DNA of 23,030 bases from the NCBI GenBank assembly GCA_024811115.1, contig JAKOGH010000855.1, positions 1 to 23,030 on the forward strand, read 5' to 3'. Positions within the stretch are counted from its first letter, which is position 1. Each line of letters opens with the position of its first letter. Shown here in pieces: positions 9,555 through 18,723 of this stretch. The translations under genes and the position numbers were made by a program. The notes beneath the pieces are model-generated. The model made no database searches. It saw only the letters and a program-made list of their open reading frames with translations, and was not told the origin of the DNA. The stretch is from Terana coerulea (lineage: Eukaryota > Basidiomycota > Agaricomycetes > Polyporales > Phanerochaetaceae).

Positions 9555-10279
9555 TGCGTGCCCTGTGGACAGGCGTGTTAAGCATATGTATGAACGCTGA
9601 CAGACGTGCTGCAGCGTGCCGATTGCGTACCTGCCGGAGCTTGTCGCTGTGACTCGCGAAGAGGTCGAGGCGTCCGGACTACACGGGCCAATTATTGGAC
9701 ATGTCGGAGATGGTCAGTCAAACCGGTCTTGTAGACTCCAGCCCTCTATGGTTACTGATGGTCTCATCTCAGGAAACCTCCATGTTTTGGTGTACTTCAA
9801 CAACGAGGAGGAAGAGAAGAAAGCGCAGGACGTATGCACGAATATGGTCAGAAATGCGCTTAGACTAGACGGATCTTGTGCGCACCTTCCTCTTTCTACA
9901 CTATTCCCCGTTTAACTGTTTTGTAGGCACTGGAGAACATGGTGTCGGTCTAGGCAAGAAGCAGTACCTCGCTGAGGAGCTAGGCGAGACTACCGTTGAA
10001 TTCATGAAGCACATCAAAGCGAGCATCGATCCGTTCAACCTCTTCAACCCTGGAAAGGTACGTGGCAACGCGTTTCACGACTCAAGCAGTTTGCGCTGAC
10101 TTGCCATTTGCAGCTGTACCCCGACTAAACGTCTTCCGCATCTGTTTTTGAGCCAGGAAAGCAGACGCATTCTCTACACCATGTGCTTCGTCCATTATCA
10201 TGATGTTTACGTTCGAGCCTCGCATAGACACAGATTACATCGAGTGCTTGTGGTTCCACTCCGCTCCCGCTGCTCCCAC

Positions 10280-12094
10280 CTAAGATTCGTTATCCGTAAC
10301 GCCACATGTCTGCGCATGAATTGGAATCGGAGCCAGCTCCAAAGTAGCGCTCTCCTCCTGCTCGTATGGTCTCCTCTCCCAGCTGTCGCCATCGCCGTCC
10401 GCCCACGTCCCGTCGTCCACACTGAAGAGCATCGTCGGCTGCGTGCGCCTGCTTTGAATGCTGCGGAACACCACGCCCGTCGACTCGGACAGCGATGTAT
10501 CCTGGAACGTGCTGACGGTCTGCCCGTCCAGGAAGACTATGGACCGGGAGGACGCCTCGCGCAGGTTGAGCAGCAGGCGCGCGGTGCAGATGGAGTGAAG
10601 GGCTTGCTGGAGACTGCAGAGGGCATGAGGTGCGGTCTGAGCATCAAACGCAGCGGGAGACGTACGTTAGGAGCAGGGCAGAGTACTCTGTCTAATGGCG
10701 AGCCATTGAGCATGTGGTTGGCACATCGATGATAAACGGGCGTAAACGCACCGGCGTGGTCACGATGACCACAACGTTGACGATACCGAGCGCTTTGCAG
10801 GTCAAGTTAGTCGAAAGGAAACCAGAAGAACCGGCATGTGGCTCACCCGTCAGAACAACGTAGAACGAGATTCCTGTAAAAGATGTCATTGAACAATGAG
10901 TAGCTCAGCAAGGGCAATTCCTTTGCTTACCGTCTTTGTAAAGGGTGTTGGCGAGGGAGACTTGTCCATGCGATCTGCTCTGTCATTAGCTTGACTGAAG
11001 AACCTCTACAACAGGAGACGTTTACATTGCCGCACTCCCCTTGCCATGGTAAAAGCCAGAATCACTTTGCAACAGTCAGCTACCTTTGTCCTCCAACATT
11101 GTAACATTGTGTCTTACCTGTCTCGAATATTGTAAAAGGCAGGGAAGTGGCATAGATGATGTGGTTCCCAGCGATTGGAAGGCAGCCAGTGAGTGACGGC
11201 GAGAGCGTGTTCGCCGATTCGACTGCGTGCACGAGTGGGGTCAATGAATGAAACACGGTGTGCGCATAAAGCCAGACGTACATCTGAGAGACGCGAGGAA
11301 CGAGCTGAGCGTGACGGCAGCGGCGGACCAACAGCCCGCAAGGATGATGCAGAGACTCCATCCCACGCGCATATCCCTCCCCCAAATCGCCCAGGTGCGG
11401 ATAATCAGAATGACTGGGTGAGGATGATCGTATGAGCCGACGTGTCGCATTCTGGTAAACGTGAAGACGACCTACGCTCGGTAATACCCATGTTAACCGT
11501 GAACACCCCTGCTCATTTAATGTCAGGATGAGATGGCCGACAAAGAACGGCTGTAGAACGCACAGCCCGTGATGTAGTACATGACCGTACACGTCTTGGC
11601 TGTGATAGTTCCAGACACTTGATCTGCGCAGGCAACAACCCAAGCTTTGTGAGAAGCGGCCGTCATTCGTGTTTGTAGCACTTACGGTATACAACCATGC
11701 TCAAACTTGCAAATACGGGGTAGCGTGCGAGGAAGAAGAGGACCTTGGTCATGTTCCAATGGGTCGTCCAAATCAGCTCGACCTCGGACCCGACGGTAAG
11801 AGAGTAGTCATAGACCTGTGCATTAACATTTCAATTCCCCAATGCTCGAAGGGGGTTGCGACAGCGTACGAGCACCGCTAAAGCAGAAACTAGTTGCGGA
11901 AAAGAAGACGCGTGAGGCAATTGCAAGATAATATGTTATTGAGTATGAGGAACGTACAATCCACCAGCTACCAGTGTCACACAGACACCAGAGCACATGC
12001 CGGTTGAGTCCGATAGATACGATGCTGCAACGGCTTGTGGACATACTGTGTCGATTTGAAAGCGCGTGAACGACGTGGCGAGAGAGGAAGCCAT
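10280..12094 (-). CDS. DUF6533 multi-pass membrane protein, copy B, intact
   Basis: Function unknown. The family is an expanded set of fungal integral membrane proteins. I could splice 14 exons: 12094-12047, 11967-11958, 11889-11870, 11815-11686, 11623-11564, 11508-11476, 11413-11282, 11222-11118, 11064-11036, 10979-10931, 10873-10847, 10792-10752, 10691-10666 and 10613-10280. They total 1044 nt, an unbroken frame of 347 residues. Landmarks: start MASSLATSFTRFQIDT; VYDYSLTVGSEVELIW (DUF6533 signature); FFLARYPVFASLSMVVY; TVMYYITGWVFTVNMG; ILIIRTWAIWGRDMRVG; GNHIIYATSLPFTIFET; NTLYKDG-ISFYVVLT; IVNVVVIVTTP; ARLLLNLREAS; a polar acidic tail with VDDGTWADGDGDSWE. Hydrophobic segments fit about seven TM helices. 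Exon 2 is only 10 nt, and the exon 9 donor (GTGCGG) was chosen because it alone keeps frame. The introns are preserved in copy A. The exon 1/2 choice is the least certain part. Confidence 0.85.
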
Positions 12095-12581
12095 GGTGCA
12101 ATGCGCTATCGGTGCCTTCTGGCCTCAGCCAAGCGTCCAGGGCTTTATGTTGAATACAATGTGGCCACGGCCACTGAGCACATCTGTAGGAGGGAGTGTG
12201 GATGAAGACGATGCTGGAGTGGAACAGAGAGAAAACGCACATCGTGTTAGGCGCGAAGACACAAAATTTCAGTCTTGCGGCGCATATTTTGTGCCGTTGA
12301 TAGAAGCGCGTCGTGTGGGAGCCTCCGGACGGCCATATACACTATCGCAACACGATTGTATCCCCGCCTTAATACTGTGACTGCAGGCTGAGCTGCTATT
12401 GGCCCCTCCTCATCGTAGAAGGGGGTAGCTGCGGCAGGTAGTCTGCATGAAATTCATTTGTAACGCGACAGTATCAGCCAGGGCGTGGTTGAATTGTGAA
12501 GTCGGCCTCAATACCTCGCGCGATGGTGACAACTCATCGAGTCCGATGCTGCGCATGATGCATTAGTACCATGGTAGATCG

Positions 12582-12827
12582 CAACTGGAATGCCGGAGAA
12601 TCAGTATTAAGTTGACTACGACGGCGTCTCTGCGCTCTCAGGCGCAGACGCTCCGCCGCAGTCCCAATTCAGCATTGATGCGGCTTCCCTTGTGTGGCAA
12701 TACTACACAGTCCCATGGTGGCGTCAGCCTCCCGCTACATGCGGACGGGCGGCTACGCGTGTTTTAGCTACCATCGTCTCGAACAGACAAGGCCAAAATC
12801 GCGCGTGTGTGATTATATTTCTTACAG
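12582..12827. other. About 246-bp stretch present only in segment B
   Basis: Copy A reads GATCG then CTACGCAAGATTGTCCC (about 4154-4177). Copy B has the extra sequence between GATCG and CAACGCAGGACTGTCCC. It contains a GC-rich hairpin at 12624-12651 (GCGTCT-CT-GCGC against GCGCAGACGC). No terminal repeats or clear target duplication are visible, so insertion in B versus deletion in A is open. Confidence 0.55.
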
Positions 12828-13156
12828 CAACGCAGGACTGTCCCTCTCCTACATTGTAGGCACCACCAAAGCATACCAATCAGGGGCTTATGGTAACTTT
12901 CATCTGTTCGAAATGTTCCTTGCAAGCTTGCCGAGCGGCGAGCTTTCACAGCAAAAGACGATGCTGTTGGGCAGATCCATGTACATAGCTTACAGCACAC
13001 CTGTGGTCAAATGACTTCGGTTATAATATCAGCCGGTGTGCGTTTGACTAATTCCCAGCCTTATCAGTACATACTGTGGGTTGTTGACTGGCAAGCTTAA
13101 CAACCCAGCGGTGACACAGCAGAACGCAGAAAAAAACATTCACAATACACGATAAC

Positions 13157-15354
13157 TCACGCCGACGTCTCGCTCTTACTCGCCTCCTGCTTATTCTCCA
13201 GCCCCCACTTCTTGTCCACCTGCGTGTGCAGCGGCAGCTTCTTCATGAACAGCGACGCGAGGATGCCGATCCCGCTGACGCCCATCATCACCTGCCACAC
13301 CACGACGATGCTCGCCGCGAACGCCGCGCGCACCTCGCTGCGGAGCGGCTCGGGCAGCGTCGGGATGACGGGGATCGCGCTGTACGCGATCGCCACGCCG
13401 CCGGGGAACTCGGCGAGGAACGCGGCCGGGAGGTGCTTCGTGAGCTGCGTCTGCAGCACCGCGGTACCGATGGTGACCGCCCAGACCTGCGGCCACGCCG
13501 GTCAGCCTCTGAAAGACGGAGAGAAGCGGCAGGACGCACCCCGGCGAACGAGCGGAAGAAGGCGATGAGGGACAGCGCGTGCGCGTTCGCGGAGATGGGC
13601 AGCGCGGCGAGCACGGGGAAGTACGTGCCGACGTAGCACAGGCCCGACGCGATGCCGACGAGGATCGAGAAGCCGACGGCGTGCGCGAGCGGCGTGTCCG
13701 CGTGCAGCGTCGAGAGCGCGCCCATCGAGGATATATAGAACGCCCAGGACAGCCAGAGCGGGCACCCGGTAGTTCTTCGTCACGTTGATCGTCACGGCGG
13801 TGCAGATGAGCGCGGGGCCGATGGAGATCGCGAGGCCGAGGAACTCGACGCCCGAGCGGACGGGGCTCGCGCTCTTGCAGGCCTGGAAGTATATGGGGAG
13901 GAAGTCTGCGGTGGAGAATGAGGTGAATGGGTCGCGCAAGGAGAGACGCAGCACGGAACGTACATGTTGCTGCTATCATGATGAGGGGCCCAATAAATGT
14001 CTGGATGTATCTGGTGCGCATATAAGCTTCGATTTACACTGAAAGGTAGCCCAAAACGCACCCGCTTAGACTGGTGCGGTTCTGACACGAGATAAATTGG
14101 GACCTGCAAAGCTGCACTCAGCCAAAGCGCGACACGCACCATAGAAACTTACCAGTGGCTCTTTCGCTAATTGAGCCTCGTAGAACAAGAAGAACGCCAG
14201 GCCCGCAACGCCAATGATGAGGGGGGCAAGCACATGACCTGACGTCCAAGGAAAGCGAACCCCTCCCCATGTCAGTGCAATGATGACAGACGCAGAGCTA
14301 GCCGTGACAAGAAAGTTTCCGCTGTACTGTACGTGAGTAGCTATTGAGCAGTGAGGCTGATGCTGCCTTACATCCAGTCCATCCGCGCCACCTTCTCGCG
14401 CAGCGAGCCCGCAGGCGTGTTCAGTTTCAGGAAGAGGATGACGAGAATCGCCGCGACGCCCACAATGGGTAGGTTGAGGTCTACGGAGTGGATTAGCTCG
14501 CTGCGTGCACAGAGGGCGCGACTCGTTGCATACAGAATAGCCACCGCCATTGACCTCTCTCAGCAAGAGCACCGCCGATTAACGGCCCAATCGCGCCCGC
14601 TATACCCCAAGTCCTGAAGGCACGTAAGACTCACGGCGCAAGCAACACGCCACGCACTGTACGCACATGTTGATCATCGCGTTGTACAACGCCCGCTCGG
14701 CCAAGGGGACCAGGTCGGACACGACGATCGCTGTAATAGCGACCAACGATCCACCGCCTGCGCCCTGTATAGCTAAGGCAAAATGGTATGAGAAGATGTA
14801 TGAAGGGTGTGGCTGGACGACGCACCCCGTGCCGCGACCAACCAGTTCATGTTCTGTGCGCTGCCGCAAAGGGCGCTTCCGAGCGCAAACAAGGCCAAGG
14901 CCGACAGCATCGCAACACGGCGCCCAAATATCTAGAGTTTGTAGATAATTGAAGCGAGTGGGAATTGAGCCACTCTGAGGAACGCGCACCTCTGCGACCC
15001 CGCCTGTCATGGGCAGCAAAGCGGTTGACGCCAGGGCGTACGCCGACGCGACCCACACGAAGTCGTCCCCGTGCAAGTCATGCACAATCGTCGGCAGCGC
15101 GGTCGAGACGGACGTCTGCAGGCGAGGACAGCGTAAGAAGACGGTGTGTCTGAGCGAGAAGGCATACACACAAACTCGAGCGCGGAAAGAAAGAGGGAGA
15201 CGCAGATGGAGGCGAAAATGAGCCAGAAGCGGAAGTCTCGTTTGGGCGCGTGGCTCGCGGGCGGCGCGCTCTGCAGCTGCGTCGTCTCGTAGTTTGCGCT
15301 CGGAGGGCTCTCCTTCGAGGTCGTGCGATCGACCTGCGGCGAGCTGGAGTCCAT
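13157..15354 (-). CDS. MFS transporter, DHA2-like 14-TM family, one frame break
   Basis: Likely plasma-membrane H+-coupled exporter of drugs or metabolites; the substrate is not readable. Exons: 15354-15172 ([10 protein letters not shown], hydrophilic tail, then [18 protein letters not shown]), 15115-14990 ([25 protein letters not shown]), 14931-14826 ([20 protein letters not shown]), 14772-14667 ([20 protein letters not shown]), 14613-14534 ([20 protein letters not shown], motif C), 14480-14372, 14321-14153 (LTWGG.RFPW), a short exon ending 14062 (NRTSLSG), 14010-13964, 13905-13540 ([24 protein letters not shown]) and 13486-13157. About 556 residues, normal for this family. One extra base near 13741-13750 separates VPALAVL from [17 protein letters not shown] and would truncate the protein. 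The exon near 14103-14111 is also ambiguous. Either a recent pseudogene or an assembly indel. Confidence 0.85.
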
Positions 15355-16273
15355 GGTGGAAGGTAGAATACGGCGACGATGCTGTGCGCAGATTGCACGT
15401 AAGCGGCTAGGAAAATAACAAGGAGGGCAGTCCACCATGCACTTACTGGATGACGGTGTCTGCCAAGCCGGGCGAGTGAGCTAGTGCGGTAGGTCTAGTG
15501 TCGGCGGCGGTGGGTCGATGGTCTCATGGAGGATAGAGCAGCTGTTGAGCCACGAATTCCCACAAGACAGCGAGGCCTCGCCAGAGTCAAACTCTGTCCG
15601 TGGAGGGTTTCGTCTTGTGATTCAAGCAAGTCCGTCGGGAAGTGCGAGGCCTGATGTGGGCCGGGGGCTCTCCGGCGGTGACCCTTCGTTTGGTCCACAC
15701 GACAAATGCTCCGTGCCCCAGGCGTGATGCATTCCGAGAAAGAAGGCTGTATGGCGGCTTCTACGAATCGTGACCGGAGCGTGATGTACTAAAAGCGTAC
15801 GCTGACACGTCAGTGATTGGGGGAAACTAAGAATGCAGATTACTTACCCATTCAATAACGCTGAACGGCTGCGCCATCGCCGAGAAGAGAACCAGAAGCG
15901 GATGCGCACCGCCAGAATCGCTCTCACGCAGCTTGAGAAGGTCAGGCAGCCGCACACCTCCCCACGTAAGCACCGTTGCGTTCGGCCGCCTTCGATGCAA
16001 GTCGGAAGTCTGTTGTCAGTCGGCCTTGTTCGACACACCGCATGGAGGAACATGAACGTGGCTTGCAGCCGGTTAGCGCTGTTGGTTAGACGCCACGGCG
16101 TTTATAGACGCCCACGGAACAACCCGGCGGTGACGACGTCATGCCGTCAGCCACAAAGCTTGAACTTGACCGTTGAACTGTCTTGACATGCTGGCAGCTT
16201 GAACGCGGCACACAAAATTGAAGCTCACGAATATCTTAAGTATCCCACTGCCTCTTCTGGAGTATTTAGTGTA
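15355..16273. other. Intergenic region upstream of the MFS gene
   Basis: About 0.9 kb that should contain the MFS promoter (reading leftward from 15354). Small open frames (for example 15833-16186 +) have no recognisable motifs and I see no structured repeats. No TATA or factor site can be defended. Confidence 0.4.
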
Positions 16274-16644
16274 TTAGAGCATATTTATGGGAGATTTTCC
16301 GCGCGTGAAATATCTTTTCAAGCTCAAAAGTCAGAGCGCCTAATGAATTTTCCGGCGCTGGAGCACACCGAGCCAAAGTCATGCCTGCGTTAATGTGTAC
16401 CTTCTTGCATCATACTTCTACATTAAGCATGTCTTTCATGTCTATCAGTACTGAGGTATTCTACAGCGCAAATGCGTGGTGGAAATCATGCTTTGCATGG
16501 TGCCAGCGGGCATATCGGAGCTGCTCTCTGAATAGGCGCTTGGTGTAGAGAGGGTCAAAATTCTACGGCGCTCGATGATCTTGCCAAGATCTGGGTGAAT
16601 ATTTGCGTGACAAATCTAAGCGCCCGCCCATAAATATGCTCTAT
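16274..16644. mobile_element. 371-bp TA-flanked MITE
   Basis: Ends are inverted repeats: left TTAGAGCATATTTATGGGAG; right (reverse complement) ATAGAGCATATTTATGGGCG. TA lies immediately outside both ends (16272-16273 and 16645-16646). Similarity continues weakly inward (GAGCGCC..GAATTTT and CACACC on both arms), so the original terminal repeats were probably about 100 bp. A TA target suggests Tc1/mariner- or pogo-type transposase in trans. There is no coding capacity. Confidence 0.8.
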
Positions 16645-16971
16645 TAAGTAAGTCTATACTATAATCAGTGTCGATTTAGTACACTGATCTAGTGCCTCCA
16701 CCGCTCAGTCTCTCATCCGTGACACTGTGTTGGTGGTCGTCTAGACGGTGGCTCACTTCCAGTGCACAGTTCTGATCCAAGTGTCAGGCCTCAGCGCGTG
16801 ATAGGAAGGGCTCAGCTGTATGCGGCTGCATGGTCGTGCGTATTGCATGTAGCATTTTCTGGTGATTGTATGAATACATGCGAGCAGTGCGCCGGAGGGT
16901 ATGTCGGCGCGCAGCTCGCTGGAAATTTGACTGCAATCTTATAAATACATGGCTCGTAGCCTCACGTCTGC

Positions 16972-17769
16972 CTAATTCTCCCTCGCCAGTTCTATCTTCT
17001 CGAGCTTCTCGACCTCCACTTTGATGCCTGCCTGAACATACTTTCGCAAGGCCGGACGATACCCCAATACGAAGAGCATCTCCATGTGGACGAAGAAAGG
17101 GGCCATTACAAACGCTGGAGAACCATGCAGTCAGAGGAACGAAGGAAGACAGGGGAGAGTCTTACCGCTGATGAAGTTATCGAGCAGCGCCGGCGCCCGC
17201 TTCTCTGCAAACCCGTGGCTTATGAACTGCGCGATGAAGGAGACGGCTTGGACAGCCAGAGCAACAGCAATCGCATTTGATCTGTGTCCTTCAAATGCCG
17301 TTGCTAGCAGCACTGTCGTCGTATACTGAGGTATGAAGAGCACCTACGGATGAATGAAATGAATGGAGAGATTTACTGAGAGCAGGCCATACTTACAGCA
17401 GCTATAGGCTCGAGCGCGAAATAATACGCCCAGGTGATTATGGCGTAGGCGACTGCCATATTCGACTTGAAGACCATCTGGTCGTTGAGTCGATACTGGA
17501 TGTCCGGGACAAATGGCACGCGAACAGTCGACATCAAGACAGACACGGACCTGCATGCACGTCGTTAGAGGCGGCGCTCACCACAGCAGCACTCTCTCGA
17601 CTGCTTACCAGACAATAACAGGGACGAATACGAGATGCACGACCACATTCGTTGTGTTGTTGTGGTAGGTGCCATAAAAGACTAGCTAATGAACGTGTTA
17701 ATACCACTGTGTGACGAAACTAGCGGGAGAGCTCACCTGCTTCCTGGTATCAAGAATTCCGGGGGCCAT
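16972..17769 (-). CDS. Mpo1-like (DUF962) 2-hydroxy fatty acid dioxygenase
   Basis: Relative of yeast Mpo1 (YGL010w), an Fe2+-dependent ER-membrane dioxygenase that shortens 2-hydroxy fatty acids in phytosphingosine breakdown. Five exons, 17769-17737, 17685-17609, 17550-17397, 17343-17166 and 17114-16972, sum to 585 nt, giving a clean 194-residue frame. It starts MAPGILDTRKQLVFYGTYHN, the expected N-terminus. Conserved features: YHNN with His19 and His28, the segment HGFAEKRAPALLDN (His131), and APFFVHMEMLFVLGYRP (His157), ending in a charged tail EVEKLEKIELAREN. Four hydrophobic stretches fit the family's membrane topology. Introns are 51-58 nt with standard donors. It lies about 950 bp from the desaturase on the same strand. 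The family call is firm; the exact substrate is inferred from yeast. Confidence 0.9.
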
Positions 17770-18723
17770 TGCAAAGCAAGTCGGGTAGCGCAGCACAACG
17801 GTTCTGCGCAAGGGGCGTGTACGAAATGTACGGTTTAATGCGAGGACGCAGTCGGAAGGTTCGCACGTGCTGTCCTGATCATGGGTTCCTCAAGCTTTGC
17901 TGTTTGCAACAAAGCTTATCACCCAAGGCTTGGGTCTGATGTGTGTGCTATCCTCTGCATGTCACCAAACAGGACAACTCTTGCCCAGCCCGCTCTTCGC
18001 TGGTGCTGGCCAGGCGGTCTGTTGCGACTGGACCGCGGTTCTGACATGATGGGGAGGAGGTTCTGATGTCGAGTTTGCGACGAGAGAAGGAAGCGGGGGC
18101 ACACCGTCGAGTGCACGGCCGTGCGCAGCGGGCCACAAACGGCGACGCGGCCATTCTCAGGAGTCCCAGGCCCAGGTGTGACCATCACCATCGTGCCCGG
18201 ATGCACAGACTACCCCGCATGGCGCGCCTACCAATTCCAATACACGGCGTCGGGCAGTCATGTGTGCGGTAGTACCAGAAGAGAAGCGAGCCCCGGACTG
18301 TATGTATGTGACTTGATCTGGACAAGAACTTTGTGGCACCTGAGCGAGCTGCGCGGCAACATCCTGCGGTAATGATTGGTTCTCACCGCTCCGTCCGTCC
18401 GTGCCCGCCGCCGCCGCCGCCCGACGCGGCGTGGTTCCTGCTTCCCACTTCGACGGACACTCAGAGGAAGATAGCAACATGCCGGATATCCGTCGTGAAC
18501 GCACGCCTGGACGTTGGAAATTGTCAGCCTGTAAATTTAACATCCCTTTTAGCAGCTTCAGATGGATAGCGTTCGGCGGTGCGCTCTGAGATTACCGACC
18601 GAGAAACTGCTATTTTCGCGAAGGTGCTGATCAACAATAGTTTTCACTAACAGCAATCGATCCAAAGACGCTTGTGCATTAGCCGACTGCGAAGAAACCT
18701 AAGCACTTCTGGCGCAGGCCCCC
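17770..18723. other. Intergenic region between Mpo1-like and desaturase genes
   Basis: Should include the Mpo1-like promoter and the desaturase terminator region. Open frames on the - strand around 18157-18543 have a GC-rich, alanine-rich translation driven by a CCG-type simple repeat (about 18402-18425). I find no motif, splice pattern or terminal repeats that support a gene. Confidence 0.4.

Larger units (their letters stand above)
6424..10128 (+). pseudogene. D-lactate dehydrogenase (cytochrome), copy B, disrupted by four insertions
   Basis: Mitochondrial FAD-dependent D-lactate dehydrogenase. Spliced pieces in order: KLNTQYGSSEDYMSTVQELQ (6427), ADAVSVDSTVLTKHG, an intron, HTVVVFSSSTDDVV and YRVPITAYGGATSLEGQ (about 6645-6760), GICLNLSRVNQILEI, DADLVCQPGIGWVKVNEVLK (6947), [32 protein letters not shown] (7065-7270), then [14 protein letters not shown] from 7352, and at the end GHVGDG-NLHVLVYFNN, CTGEHGVG and LYPD-stop at 10126-10128. 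Lesions: a frame change near 6475, TAG at 6826-6828, exonic insertions at 7401-7746 and 8435-8906, and an extra base near 9011-9015 (EELWK). Two further elements sit in introns (7842-8109 and 9109-9554). The mitochondrial presequence is not resolved, so 6424 is the first confident codon rather than a proven start. Confidence 0.85.
7327..13088. repeat. Tandem segmental duplication, segment B
   Basis: Partner of segment A (1-4451), in direct orientation. Only the part matching sequence inside the window is given. The duplicated block must extend further left, because DLD exons upstream of 7327 are present in B and would precede position 1 in A. B is longer than A mainly because it took up 346-, 268-, 472-, 446- and about 246-bp insertions. 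A carries an extra 429 bp downstream of DLD. Confidence 0.85.

Noticed and set aside
11080..11694. 204-codon - strand open frame over the DUF6533 gene
   Set aside because: It reads through introns in the wrong frame. The spliced model with ILIIRTWAIWGR and 14 exons explains the region far better.
13191..14021. 276-codon - strand open frame over the MFS gene
   Set aside because: Arginine-rich off-frame translation of MFS exons and introns. The MFS frame carries the family motifs.
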